In this document: piece after piece, positions 34,461 to 47,200 of the stretch
How the letters are laid out: each line of letters opens with the position of its first letter
Numbering within the stretch: the stretch's first letter is position 1
Position numbers and translations under genes: made by a program
Notes under the pieces: generated by a model
The model's input: only the letters and a program-made list of their open reading frames with translations
What the model was told of the DNA's origin: nothing
The model's database searches: none
Source: Homarus americanus
Taxonomy: Eukaryota > Arthropoda > Malacostraca > Decapoda > Nephropidae
NCBI RefSeq assembly: GCF_018991925.1
Contig: NW_024748870.1
Coordinates: 3,310,705 to 3,374,704 of the forward strand
Direction: 5' to 3'
DNA: 64,000 nucleotides

Positions 34461-36930
34461 TGCACACACACATACATCCCCCGCGCACCAACCGCCAATG
34501 TTCTGATTACTCATATTATAGACACTGCTGACTCCCTGAGATACAGATTTCCATGTGCTAAACTAGTGATATGCAGTGACTTCAATGAGTTAGACATCAG
34601 TGACATCACCCAACACCTCCACCTTACACAAATAGTAGACTTTCCCACACATGGCAATGCCACCCTTGACCTCATTATGACTGATCTCGGTAACCACTCC
34701 CTTCCCCCCCAGCCGCTGCCTCCCATGGGACGCAGCCCCCACCTGTCCCTGCTGTGGTCACCTACCCCCACCTTCTCACCACCGTCAGTTGCCACCAGAA
34801 CTTACCGACCCACCCCGGACTCTGCTATGCGGCGTTTTGGACAATGGATAACCCGGTATCCCTGGACTGAAGTGATCACGGTAGACGATGTGCAGAACAA
34901 ATGGGATAATTACCTGGACACTATCACCAAAGCCTACCACCACTTCTTTCCAGCCAAAACACTGAGGATCCACCCCGATGATGTCCTGTGGATTACGCCC
35001 CGCATAAAAAGACTTATTGAGCAGCGCAACAAGGCATACTACACCAACAACCGCCTGTACAAAAGTCTACGTAACCAGGTCATCAGGGAAATCAAGTCTG
35101 CCAAGAAGACTTATTATTCCAGGAAAGTGCACGGCCTCAAGGAAGTCGGCATCGGTCAGTGGTACTCCAAGGTAAAAGATCTCTGTGGTCTCAACCGTCA
35201 GTCTCCCACACTTCCTTTCATCTCACATTTACCTAGTGAGGAGGCAGCTGAGATAATTAATAACCATTTTGTACCATATGTCATACCTTACCCAGTCTTG
35301 ATCTCACTCTCCTCCCAGCTTACTTACCTTCCCCCTTCCCCCCTCCCAGCTTACTTACCTTCCCCCTCCCCGTGTTCAACCATATGAAATCGCCAACAAA
35401 CTCCTGAAATTTAAATTCAAACGCTCCACGACCCCAATCGACCTCCCAATCAAAATATACAAGGAGTTTGCAGTCGAACTTGCCACCCCCCTCTGTTCTA
35501 TTATTAATGCATCCCTCAGACAAAGCAAATGCCCTAATGAATGGAAAACCGCATTTGTCACCCCCATCCCCAAGGTCACCACCCCACAGTCCCCTAACGA
35601 CCTCAGGCCAGTTGCCATTACCCCCATACCCAGTCTACTTTGCGAGGACTTTGTTTTTGAGTGGGCATTTGCCAGTATCTATCAGTCAATTGATTCACAG
35701 CAATTTGGCAATATGAGGACCTCCTCTACATCACACTGCTTGGTGAGCTTTCTGGATTTTCTGCACAAAAACTTGCAGAAACGTAAGACATCACTGGCCG
35801 TTGCCCTTGTGGACTTCAGGAAGGCCTTTGACCTTCTTATCACTGCACTGTTATCAACAAGGCTATTGCACTAGGGCTGCCCACCAACCTGGTCTCATGG
35901 CTCACTGATTTCTTGAGTGGACGTCGCCAAGCAGTGAGGTATCAGGGCTTGGTCTCTACATTCCAACACCTCACCTGCGGTGTTCCCCAGGGGACTGTGC
36001 TTCCTCATCCTGATCAACGACGCTCTATCGGACACTCCTCACAGGTGGAAGTACTTGGATGACTGCACTGTGGGGGTTTCAGTGGACAACACCGCACCAG
36101 ACTACTCATCGCTCTAAGGCACCCTGGACAGGCTACAGGCATGGACTATGGAGAACAAGGTCACCATCAACCACACCAAAACCGTAGTCATGCACATCAA
36201 TACCGCCACCACTCCAGTGCAAGCCCCAGCAGTCACAGTGGGTGCCCATCCTCTCCAGCTGGTGCAGTCTGCCAAACTCCTGGGTGTAACTATAGACAAC
36301 AAACTTGACTGGAAGGCCCATGTAAATAACACAGTCAAGGCAGCCTCGTACCGTCTCTACATGCTACGAAGACTTAGGTCACTTGGGACACCCACGCCAG
36401 AGCTGAGGACCATCTACAACGCCTTTATTCTCCCCAAACAAACGTATGCGTCACCAGCCTGGTCGTCTTCTCTCAACTCCACCCAACAACGTCAGCTAGA
36501 GAAGGTACAGAAAAGGGCCTGCAGAATCATGCTCGGCGCAGAATACTCCGGCTATACCAACGCTCTCTCCACCCTGGAAATGCCATCCCTCAGTGACCTC
36601 CACCACCAAGCACTGGAAAGGTTTGGCCGTGGACTACTGCACCACCCACGCCATCGCCACCTCCTGCCACCTGCAGCCCCCCCACCCAACTCGCGCAGTC
36701 CGCCACTACAACAAAATTCAGCCCATAAGAGCCCGCACAGATAGATATAAGAACAGCACCATCCCATCTTTTGTTAAAATAATAAACAACTGATTTATAT
36801 ACTGTACAGCCCTGTAAATGTATTCAATGCATATTATATCATTATGTCTAAATCAAATGTAAGTCTGTATATTTTCAGCCACCGGCTGCAACTCTATTAA
36901 TAAACCGTTTATTATTATTATTATTATTTA
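34452..36930 (+). mobile_element. Rex/CR1-group LINE, 5'-truncated, defective
   Basis: In order: end of the endonuclease (VICSDFNELDISDI, ATLDLIMTDL; about 34560-34690), an inter-domain segment (NKAYYTNNRLYKSLR, EIKSAKKTYYSRK), RT start (TPIDLPIKIYKEF, VTPIPKVTTPQSPNDLRPVA, VALVDFRKAFD), SGRRQAVRYQGL, TCGVPQGTV (35975), the catalytic KYLDDCTVG (36052), then KLLGVTIDNKLDWKAHV and QKRACRIMLGAEYSGY in the open 36148-36744 frame. Frameshifts occur near 35380 and 35840, about eight codons after GVPQGTV are deleted, and TAA follows at 36115. The 3' end is AATAAACCGTTTATTATTATT with a (TTA)n tail at 36905-36930. The N-terminal half of the endonuclease is missing. Confidence 0.85.
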
Positions 36931-37734
36931 TCACACAGTAAATTCTATATGATCAATGATATATAACTATGTAAAACCTTAGTTTAAACATATGCTCGGG
37001 GTGATCCGTTTTTGTACGTGTGATGGTGACGCCTGCGCCTTGCATACTACCGCCATCTGTTGATCCCGCGGCCAACTTTATGCTATGTGGCTTACGCAGT
37101 TTTCGCCTTTTTTTTCCTGTGTTTCTTATTATAGTCTTTGGTTTGGGACAAGTAATCAATATCACCAAATCCTAGATGCAAAAATGACTGCTGGACGAAA
37201 ATCTTTAATGGACTCTTTAGTTTTGATGAAATATTAGTGTGTATTATCAAGGATTCTGAGACTATAGGAGGATAGCTTGTACAGTAGTGGATACTCTCGG
37301 CCCACACTCCTCCGCCGACAAGCTTATGTCCCACGTGGCGGGAACAGTGCAAGATAGCGAGGATCTGCCAAGACAAGAAACTTACACACAAGGGGGCCCT
37401 CCTTGCTGCTCACTCCCAAGAAAAGAAAAAAAAGCGAAGAAACAAGAAATAAAGAAGAAAAAGCAAGACAAAGAACCACGAAGTCAACAAACCAAAAGTT
37501 ATCAAGAAACCAGGTAACAAGCCCGTTGACCCAGAATCTCAGCTCACCAGGATCACCTCCTCACTCTTCCTCAACATTTACGACCATCATGGATGGACAC
37601 GAGGAAGAACAAGACAAAGACACTGGAGAGTTTAGTTAGTTTAACCAATTTATTGACAAAGCTTGCAGTACAGTTTGCCTATTCTGAGTAATTCAGTCAG
37701 GTCTTGAGACTGAGGGTGGTATTACTTCTCACTG

Positions 37735-38850
37735 CCAAGCAGTGTGTGGTGATTAATGGCACGAAATCGTCATCTGTACCCGTCACAAGTGGGGTACCAC
37801 AGGGCAGTGTATTGGGCCCGCTTTTGTTTGTTTGTTTCATAAATGACATGCCTGACGTTGTACACTCCTCCATACAAATGTTTGCCAATGAATCCAAGTT
37901 ATTTCGGGAAATTAGAAACCAAGCGGACTGAGAAGAGCTGCAGAAGGACCTCTGTGGGCTCCAGGAATGGGCGAAGAAATGGCTGCTGAGATTCAATGTC
38001 ACGAAGTGTAAGAGGATGCACCTGAGGCGTACCAACGGTAAGGAGGCATATCATCTCCCAACGGGATGAAGAAACTGCACTAGTTGAAACAGAATGTGAG
38101 AAGGACCTAGGTGTGTATGTTGACAATGAGCTGAAGTTCTCGGGCCATTGCGAGAAGGTAAATCAAGCAAATAAATTATTGGGTCTTATAAGAAGGTCGT
38201 TCAGATATCTAGACGGTCCATCCCTCGTAACTATCTTCAAGAATGAAGTGCTTCCCCATCTGGAGTACTGTCACCCCATCTGGTTCCCGTGATATGCTAG
38301 GGACTGTCAGTTGGTTGAAAATGTTCAAAGGAGGGCCACCAGACTGGTGCCTGCACTTCGGCACCTCAGCTACCCTGAGAGATTGGAGCGCCTGAACTTG
38401 CCTAGTTGAGATGTATAAGCACCTCAGGGGGCACTACTCAGTCGAGTGTCCTTACTTGGAGCTGGCGGACGCTCGCGCCACAAGGGGTCACAGCTCAAGA
38501 TTGAAGAAGCAGCAAGTCCAGAAAACTGTGAGGGCAAACTTTTTCGGAGTGAGGGTTGTAAATTCTTGGAACAATCTACCAGAGTGTGTTGTGAAGGGCA
38601 CCGAGTGTGAGCTCTTTCAAGACAAAACGTGACCAACACTGGAGCGGGTTCAGGTACAGTCAGGGGCCGGTGCATGCCCAGTATTTGCCAACAGTGCGTG
38701 ACAGAGACGTGACCGATCGCCCGGGCGGCTAGCGAGCCGATCTTTCGGTGAAAAAGATAAATGAAAAGGAAAAGTAATCAGAGACGTGACCGATCGCCCA
38801 GGCGGCTAACGAGCCGATCAGTGGCGAAGAGGATAAAAATAAGAAGAGGA
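37735..38850 (+). mobile_element. CR1-like LINE fragment with mutated RT active site
   Basis: Begins inside the RT at QCVVINGTKSSSVPVTSG, then VPQGSVLGPLLFVCFIND, MFANESKLFREI where FADD is expected, LQKDLCGLQEWAKKW, CEKVNQANKLLGLIR in shifted frames, and YKHLRGHYSVECPYLEL ... VVNSWNNLPECVVKG (38411-38632), the standard CR1 C-terminus. Stops after NQAD and in later blocks, plus loss of both catalytic Asp, make it inactive. The 3' UTR has a 78-bp direct duplication (GACGTGACCGATCGCCC at 38706 and 38784). Confidence 0.8.
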
Positions 38851-39124
38851 AGAGAAGATCTTTGTCTTCAACATAACAAGCCCACAACACAAGACCCCTA
38901 GCAGCCAGCCCATCAGTAACAAGAAACACCAAGAAAGAAGACAGAAGTATCAAGTTACCCGTCAACACTAACAGTCTCCTGCTGCTGAGTCCGGTCGTGA
39001 ATTTGCCTCCATCAATCAGAGCTCTACCCCACTACTCCGCAAGCTGTGTCAAGCCACGGCAATCTATCCTCTCTTGCTGTTTATCCAAGATTTGCTAGCC
39101 CACACCGATTAGTCTTCAATTAGA

Positions 39125-39395
39125 ATATGACGTCCAATGTATATGAACCACTGTCCTGCATGGCAGTAAACAGTGACATCACCCACATGACTGACCTGCA
39201 GTATATATACTGCTAATGAATATGATGTATGTCTTTGTGTACGAACCTCTGTCCTGCATGGGAGTGAATAGCAGCATCAACCCACATGAATCTGACCTAT
39301 ATATACTGTTAATGAATATGATCTATTCCTTTGTGTATGAATCTCTGTCCTGCGTGGCAGTGAGAAGTGATACCACCCTCAGTGTCAAGACCTGA
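39125..39395. repeat. About 97-bp tandem repeat, 3 copies
   Basis: CTGTCCTGC occurs at 39151, 39249 and 39345 with similar flanks (GAATATGAT..., GCAGTGA, CATCACCCACATGA). The array touches the right inverted-repeat arm. Confidence 0.8.
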
Positions 39396-39476
39396 CTGAA
39401 TTACTCAGAATAGGCGAACTGTACTCCAGTACTCCAAGCTTTGTCAATAAATTTGTTAAACTAAAAAAAATCTCCA

Positions 39477-40435
39477 AACTACAATCTCCCTTCCCCCACC
39501 ACCATTATCCTTCCACTGAACCTCCTTCACCCGTCACTAACCATTGACTAATTGATTGACTTTCAATTACTGTGAATGTCTAGAATCTAGACATGCACAT
39601 TAATTAAGAATATATTACAATATTTAATGTTTATAGCTGTTACGAAGCGGTTTTTTTTAACACGATCAATTTATTCAGCCCCGAAAATCAGTTACTTATT
39701 GATAATTATCGTTTCAATTAATAATGTCATTATAAAATCTGCATCCTGTGTATGCAAGTTGTTTATTTTGGACACACACACACACACACACCTGTAATGT
39801 TAATTCTGGATGAAAATGAACAACTACCTCCACTTGTAGAATAACTAATGTAATTTTGGTTCTCTGATAAACATAAACAAATCTGGGTATCTCTACAACC
39901 AATTCTCAAGCACTTGCTTGTAAGGTATTAGAACATGGAAAACTAACCTTTAGGGTGCATTTGTGTAGAGGAAAAAACTAGAAACGGTATTGCCGAAGTC
40001 ATAGCTTGTGCCCAACTCATAGCTCTCAACAACACTAGTGTCGACAGTTTCAGGAATCAGGATTCGGGTTGCCTGCTAGTGGTAGCTTGCTCCTCTCAGG
40101 CAATGTTGCCGGACCAAATTTGTAAACATCGCGAGACTCGCGCTTAAAAGTAGCAGAAAATTCACTAAACCGATATAAAATCGCATAAGAAAATAGCTAG
40201 GGGCAGCCATAATACACTTTAAAACAAGCCATGCAGCCACCATGAGTGTAAGAATGCGTTTTATTAATATACAAGGAAATGAATGTAAAACAAAATTTCA
40301 TGTAATTAAAAGATATATAATTTAAAATACTTACGAAATGGGTTGAATTAAAGTTGGTCTTTCCCCAATCTTCGACTTCTCCCTCTCTGATGTTGCTGGA
40401 TGTTATCCAATATCTCAACTATCAACGAATCCTAT
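39477..40435. other. No recognised gene; (CA)n at 39773-39791
   Basis: AT-rich sequence with one short microsatellite. Confidence 0.5.
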
Positions 40436-40715
40436 AAACACCTCAGAGGGCATTACTCAGCCGATTGTTCATACCTGGAGCTGGTAGATGACCGCCCCAC
40501 TAGAGGACACAGCTTAAGGCTTTAAAAGCTACATCGGAAAATTTTAAGGAAAACCTTTTAATGAGTAAAGTTGTGAACTCTGGAACAGTGGTGAAGAGGA
40601 AAAAAAAGCAAGCACTGGCGCCGGTACACACATTGTGGAGCCAGCATATGTCAACAGAGACGAGACCGACCGCCCCAAGCGGTTAACTGGCCAATCAGTG
40701 GCTTGGGCTAACGGA
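40436..40715 (+). mobile_element. CR1-like LINE 3' fragment
   Basis: AAACACCTCAGAGGGCATTA, TACCTGGAGCTGGTAGATGA, CACTAGAGGACACAGCTTAA and GACGAGACCGACCGCCCCAA parallel 38415-38745. Same family as the copies at 19.2 and 37.7 kb. Confidence 0.7.
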
Positions 40716-41895
40716 GTGAGTTTATAATATCCTACATTGTTTCCGGCCAAAATAGCCGAAAGGCGAAGTGGCCAGTAATCCCCAAACAAGCCTTTTTCCT
40801 TATCTTTGATGAAGTTTACTTATTTCTTTGTGTTAAAATTGTTGCTAAATTTAATATAAAATTCGTCAAATTTACACTACCTCACTAACTACAAAAAAAA
40901 GGCCAAGTCAGATAAAAAAATAACTAAATCTAGCGAAATTCGCTTGGACCCGCTGCTTATTATTAAAATATTAACTGGCAACTTACACACGTCGTAGTTG
41001 CCATGATCATTGAAGTTCAGTTAATAAACTTGTTTAATGACATGATATTACAGAGAATTGTGAACACATCAAATCGTCAATGCACTGAACTTGCTCCAGT
41101 TTTTATGTGCGTCGACATTTTTTTTTTAGTTATTAAACCCATTAATAGAGAACTCGGTGCGTACACGACATTAATACTGTAGAGTACTCTGTATATTAAG
41201 AAAAAATAACTGGACATAAAGCTAAATTTTAAGTGATTTCAAATGTGCATCTCAGTCATAGGCCTATGAATAGAGAACTATTGCAAAATGTACTACAAAA
41301 CAATTTTAAAGGGTTTATTCTGGTAAGTTAAAGTTTTCCTAATGCTTAATGAACGGATTATTGAATGCAATGTCATAAAACACGTTATACGGCCCCTCCT
41401 CGTTAAATAAGCTGTGTTAAGGTAAAAAATATAATTTGTGAGGAATTAAAATGCATCTCATGGGGACTCGCAACAGAACCGGAGCGAGAGTCATATATTA
41501 GCCCTGTATTGTAAACATGTTTAACTGGGGAAAAACTTAAGGACATAGGAGGAACGAGCTAAAAGTAAGTGGATGATGAATGGAATTTAAAGAAAATAAA
41601 AGAAACGTGAGAAAACGAAGTGAGGCTTACATAAAAATTAACATAGAAATTCGAAGGGAATGCAGGCATGGGTAAAAATTTAGTTACTATCCCAATTTCC
41701 CCAATTGGCGAAATATTTTTTCTAGTGTAATTTGGTGTTTTTAATTTACCTAACCTAACCTAAGAAAGAATCCTGGTGATAATGGTAAGAAATCCGAAAT
41801 CCCTGTTGGGATAAAAACGAATATTAACCCAGACAGGCCAAGAAAGATAATCGAGAAAATAAATGCAAGAAGATTGAAGTGATGACAGAAGGCAT
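40716..41895. other. No recognised gene; short TTAGG run
   Basis: AT-rich. CCTAACCTAACC at 41749-41763 is another interstitial telomere-type run. Confidence 0.5.
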
Positions 41896-43420
41896 AATTG
41901 TAGGGAAATTTACAATAGGATTAAACAAATGAACAAGAAAAAAAGGAAGTAAATGGGATGGGACTATTAAAATCAAAGACAATAAGATCCTGTTTGAGGC
42001 TGACGTATAACAGCGAAGGGCAGAGTATGCATAACTGTACAATGATAAGGATAGAGTAGAGGTAACGAAAAGGAAATGAAGATCAAATGACATTAATTTT
42101 AACAAGTTGATGTAGTTGCGAGTAAAATGAAAACTGGTAAAGTTTGTAGGGTTGATCAAATTCCAGTAGAATTTATAAACAAAAATGGGCAGGATTAGGA
42201 TAAAAATTTATATATTTACAAGGAGAACTTTTCAGTAATTTTCAAAAATCAATATTGTACAGGTATTTATAATACAGTGTAGGGTTTCGTGATATTATGT
42301 TGTCTAGCACTCAGGATGGATGGAAACTCTAAGGTGGTGGTTTTCTTATATAATATAAGTTATATGGTAGACAGTCTGGTGCTGGAGATGCCGTGTGGTG
42401 AGGAGCTGCTCAGTAGACACGTTCGGTGAGTAGCGTGTTGAAGGAGGTAGATGTGCAGGAGCTTCGTTAGAGAAGATGTTGTCTGTTGCTGGCCTCCAGG
42501 TTGAATGAGAACGGGACAGCGAGGAGCTTGCTTGGAGGAGGTGTTGCGTGTTCAGGAACCGAGAGCAGAATAAGAGACCTGGTTGGTGAGGACGCTCAGA
42601 GAAGGACAGCTGGTGGGTCGCCATGCTCGCCGGCGGGAGCGAGGACCGCCAGGCAGGCGGAGGAGAAGTGAGGGCAGCCAGGCAGCAGCGGAGGAGGAGG
42701 TGTTGCTTGTTCAAGAAGAGAGGCCAGAATGAATCTCAATGGAGAGACAGAGCTTATATACACAGCAGCCGTGAGTAAACCGTGGGAAGTCGCCGGTCTT
42801 TTGACTCCGTTGCTAGGGAAGACGTGGCTGGTTGCTAGGATACTGTGGCATCTGGTGACGCCCCCCCCCTGGGCCGCTCGTTTGGTTGCTAGGGAAGACG
42901 TAGCAGGTGGCATGCGGCTACGCAGTTGTAGGGGAGACGTCCACTACAACAGTATTACTTAAAAAGCCAGGAGCCTTAAGAGTACATCCAGTTTACAACA
43001 ATAAGCTTAACAAGTCATGCCTGCAAAGTTTTATTACAAAAAAATTTAAGTAGAATAAATATTAGAATAGGAAGTGTTATGTGAAGAGCAAAATGGATTT
43101 AAAAAGGTAAAAGGAACTAGAGAAGCTATATTTGGCTTGAGAATTTTGAGTGAAAGGTGCTTACTGGTCCAAAGAAATTTGTTGTCTGCTTTGTTGATTT
43201 TTAAATAGCTTTTGTAAGGCAAAGCAGAATAAACTTAAAAGTGGTCATAGAAAAAATAGGCGTTAACGAAGGATATATTTGAATTTTAAAGATTCTTTAC
43301 TGGCAACTTATTATAATTAGTTCACAGTTATGCAGGGAGGAAGACGAAGCTGTGTTCTATCTCCAAAATTATATAATATATATTCAGAATTCTTAATTTC
43401 TCAGAAATTAAGGGGGTACG
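41896..43420 (+). mobile_element. Ancient RTE-like LINE RT remnant, split by an insertion
   Basis: Left part (to about 42280): WDGTIKIKDNKILFEADV, then KMKTGKVCRVDQIPVEFINK, the KNGKA.G.D.IP.E block of RTE-type RTs. Right part (from about 42946): EEQNGFKKVKGTREAIF-like blocks, GLRILSERCL, VCFVDF.IAFVRQ, IEKIGVNEGYI, LYWQL, and RRSCVLSPKLYNIYSE at 43340-43390, the G-CVLSP-LFN-YSE block. Many stops and frameshifts; catalytic FADD region not found. A 3' fragment of a similar LINE is at 57.0-57.3 kb. Confidence 0.65.
42281..42945. mobile_element. LTR-like insertion inside the RTE LINE (candidate solo LTR)
   Basis: It interrupts the RT reading between the VDQIPVEF and NGFKKVKG blocks. ACAGT precedes 42281 and follows 42945, a possible 5-bp target duplication. 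The ends read GTAGGG...CACTACA, so the canonical TG...CA is shifted and the exact edge is uncertain. Inside, GAGCTTATATACACAGC is TATA-like and the GC-rich part (42578-42725) has a relative at 44056-44215. Confidence 0.45.
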
Positions 43421-44055
43421 GGCACCAAAAAAATTAAGAACCACTGGGCTGGGGCCCACACTATATACAGTACATGATGAACTGTACAGTATACCTGCAT
43501 TGTCTACATAATGAACTAAAAGTATATTTGTATGACGATTTTACTGAATATACTGTATGCTGTATATAATATGTATCTCCCTCTTAGAAGACTGACTAAT
43601 AAAAAATGGGAAGCTGGTAATTAATAGATGACATGTGTAAAGCCCTGTCCACACGCTTGAGCAGTGCCCGGCAGGCTTTGCCCATTTGCCGGGCAAAGCC
43701 TGTGTGTTGTTGTACACACAGGGGTGGTTGGCGGCAGTCATAGTCGGGCGCCGGTAGCTAGTAGGTAGTCGGTAGTGGCGGGTGCGGTACGATCACCATG
43801 TTGTGTCGCAGGAATAATCGCCGGACAGTTAAAGCGAAGACCATAGCGTTGTGTACTATAATAATTGCTCCTATGTGCAAAAAGAAGAACCAAATGCAGA
43901 AAAGGGTGTGGGGTATGGATGTTTTGGTTCACACTCAGGATGGAATGGAGAAAGGACCCTCACAATGTGCTCTCTATATACATGTTGTATTGGATGTACA
44001 ATGCAGCTTGGTGCTGGGAAGGCAGCATGGTTACAAGCGTGATGTAGAGAGAGCT

Positions 44056-44215
44056 GGTTGGTGAGGATGCTCAGAGAAGGACAGCTTGTGGGTCGCCATG
44101 CTCGCCAGCGGGAGAGATGACCGCCAGGCAGGCGAAGGATGAGGACCGCCGGGCAGCGGCGGAGGAGGATGAGGTGTTGCTGGCTGCGGCTGTAGGTAGA
44201 AAAGAGGCAGGTCAC
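44056..44215. repeat. Second copy of the GC-rich segment of the 42.3-42.9 kb insertion
   Basis: GGTTGGTGAGGATGCTCAGA, GTGGGTCGCCATGCTCGCC and CCGCCAGGCAGGCG match 42578-42725. Followed by GTCTTAAATAGCAGAGG where the first copy has TATATA. Confidence 0.75.
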
Positions 44216-44299
44216 CACGAGTTCAGGTCTTAAATAGCAGAGGGTTTAGAAATGACTGGTTACACCCTGGAATGAGACGTCACCACAGCATTACCGCCT

Positions 44300-47200
44300 A
44301 ATTATATACCACATGAAGCATTTGCACAAGAAAAGATTATGATATCAGTACTCACTAATGAAAATAAACAGTAAAACAAATAACTTGTCTGCCAAAAGTA
44401 AACAAGACATGAAACTTGTAACCGAGCAAATGTAATAGAAGGTGGAAATATCACAGACGAAAAATGTCTTAAAATTATCTAAACATAACGAAATACATAT
44501 AAATAACAGCGAAAGAAAGACCAGTTTAAGACTATAAATTGACCACCTAATTTTGGTATTATTTCACTTCTTGCCACTAAACGAATCTCGGGAATTTTAT
44601 AGTTGCAATCAGTAATTTTGACAATTGTATGGCACTTTTCTTCAATGACATTTCTGGCGCAAATTATATTTATGCAAGATATTTAACATCTTGTTCCCCC
44701 AAAAAGTTAACTCATACCCAAGACAACTTGTACCCAACTCCCGAGATAAGTCATACCCAAGATTACTTACACCCAATTCAAGAGATATTCCATACCTATT
44801 AGTATATATACCATGCATTTAAGCTTTATCTATGATTACAAAACAAGATTATACAAATCTTATTGGACAGTGCAGTGAAATAGGGAAATGTAGTGCAGCA
44901 TTTTAAAATGGTTGCATCTCATTACATAAGTATGTTATTCCGTCCCACAAACATTGCACTACAAGTACATATTCGAGCCAGAAATTAATTCAAATTCGTT
45001 CTTAACACATCAAAAACCACCAGAAAAACTTTAAACTTTGACTTCATATAGTGACAACAAGTGAAAATTTACAGAATCAGTTACAGTAAGTCACCGCTGG
45101 CCGACCCAACACAATGGACTAAATTAACCATTAAAAATACTTTGCCCCACCATAATAATATACCAATAACTACTTTGTATTATTAATGTTACATATATGA
45201 TATAATACTACTATTAAAATTCTTACCGATGCCCCAGGCGATTATTTTCATCTGGGTTCCCTGTCAAGTGTTGTTCCTGCTGGTGAAGGACTTCTATAAT
45301 CACCAGACGAGAAACTTTTCACTGAACCCCCCGCTGTTAAGTCATAGATGGCGCTAACCTCCTTATTATTTTTTTCACGTTTAAAATATAAATCGCCTTC
45401 TCAATAATTATCTATTACCATGTAAATAAAACTATACTAGCATATAATAGAGTCTATAAAAATTAAATGAGTTTTTGGTGTCAAATAACTGAGAAACAAG
45501 GAATTCACGATTTTAACTAGAAAAAAATTTTACTTCATTCTTCGGGAACTAAAGAAAATTACAGATCCTGGGATAACTAAAGCAAATTACAGATATATTT
45601 CAGAACTACAAACTATAAAGTATTGTAACTATATTCACTAACAATACTGTACGTTAGTAAAGCCTATATGTTAGTGGTACTTATATACGAAATGGAGTAC
45701 TTAAATGCTGCCTGGTTTACTTAAAGAGTGTGAAACTTATTTAGATTCTGTGTGAAATTAATGTATTTTTTGTTCCTTTTCTGGTGGCGATACTTGTCAT
45801 GATGTTAAATAAAGCGTCTCATAATCTGTAGTTTGCTTCAAAGGATAAAAGCCGTCCCAAAGTTAAAGAGGTCAAATAAATCTATATTATATTTAGGAAT
45901 GCATAAAAGCAACCCAGCCGGACATATGTTGAATACGTTTATTTTATTACGAAGTTTAAACACTTTTGAAAATTTATATGATCTTATGAATGAACATTAC
46001 CTACAGATTCATATGTGTATTTGTGTGAAAAAAGAGACAAATTTAGAAAAACTTCCAACTCTGAGAATTATTTTGTATTCATAATCTTTCAGAGGAAAAT
46101 CAATTGTGATCTGGCTTTTTAAGTTTTGATAAATCTAGTGTACTGCGCACATCATTGTCATTCCTAAAAACCCCATTTAATTCATATTACGCTATATAAC
46201 ATTCAAATCCACCGCGCTTGTAGAATCTCAGAAAACGGGAAACATTGATAAAGGATAACTCACCTACTCAATGTTACTAGACCATGTGTTGTATTGTACC
46301 CAGGTACAGTTATATCATATTAATTGTATGTATTCATAGCATTAAGGAGAACTCAGGGTATCCATAAGATGAATGTTAAAGTCCAGTTGAGCCGGACTAG
46401 TGTACTGTAGGACTAAGTGTGGATCAGGGTTTGAAGGTCATACTATTTACGTCTGTGAGCGTGTAGCGAACATAACTTCCACAGATATCATATGAAAATA
46501 CATGAGAACAATGATCTGGAAAAAGGATAAATGTATCAGAACTATGTGAGGTGTTGGAAGTGACCCAGAAACTATACTTGAAAGGAAATATCTTGTATGC
46601 GTTGGTATGGACTTAATACACCTCGTATCCTCACGTGACATATACCCACGACAGGTACAGTGATCAGAGAATCTTATGTCTGTATTCAAATAGTGCAATG
46701 TGTGAGAGGAGGATCTCTCATTACAGTTTTAAGTGAAGTTGATACACCCCCGCCATGAACATTCCGCCTTTGTTTCAAGGCGTCATGTACCCGCCTCGGG
46801 TGCCACGTTGATATTATAACCCCATGAATTTACCCACGAACTAGCAAACCAAGACCTTACCTTAGTGTGTAATTTAGGATTAAAATATGTGTTTATAAGG
46901 CATGAGTGACAATGTACCAAAAAGTGTTCAGGTGAGAACCATAAGAAACAAAAGTGAAAATTAAAGATTGGAAACTGTAGGCCTACATGATGAGGAGTGG
47001 CGGGGCAATGCCCTCAGTATTCCCCGTTCTACCGTCACCTCAGGTCAGTGTCCTAACGGGCTATAGCCCGCCCTATAATTAAGGTTTATATATAGAAGTT
47101 ATTACAGTTTAAAGCTTTGCCGGATATATACGTGTAATAGGAATGTGTTAGGGGGTGGGATAACCGCCCGTCAGGCATTATTTCTCAGTATTCCTCGTTC

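Larger units (their letters stand above)
37625..39476. mobile_element. 1.85-kb element bounded by about 115-bp inverted repeats
   Basis: 37625-37743 matches the reverse complement of 39354-39476 at roughly 90 percent by eye (TTATTGACAAAGCTTG, CTATTCTGAGTAATTCAG, TCAGGTCTTGA, CTGAGGGTGGTAT, ACTTCTCACTGCC). The right arm has a 10-base insertion. Inside are a truncated CR1-like LINE and a 97-bp tandem repeat abutting the right arm. No target duplication found. Confidence 0.75.

Noticed and set aside
43425..43450. hAT-like terminal sequence (AATTAAGAACCACTGGGCT)
   Set aside because: Resembles one end of hAT MITEs, but no partner end or 8-bp duplication was found.
43672..43702. 12-bp hairpin CAGGCTTTGCCC/GGGCAAAGCCTG
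   Set aside because: Real but short; no terminator, RNA gene or element context to give it meaning.
45833..46084. 83-codon plus-strand ORF as a small protein gene
   Set aside because: No homology, splice or composition support; expected by chance in AT-rich sequence.
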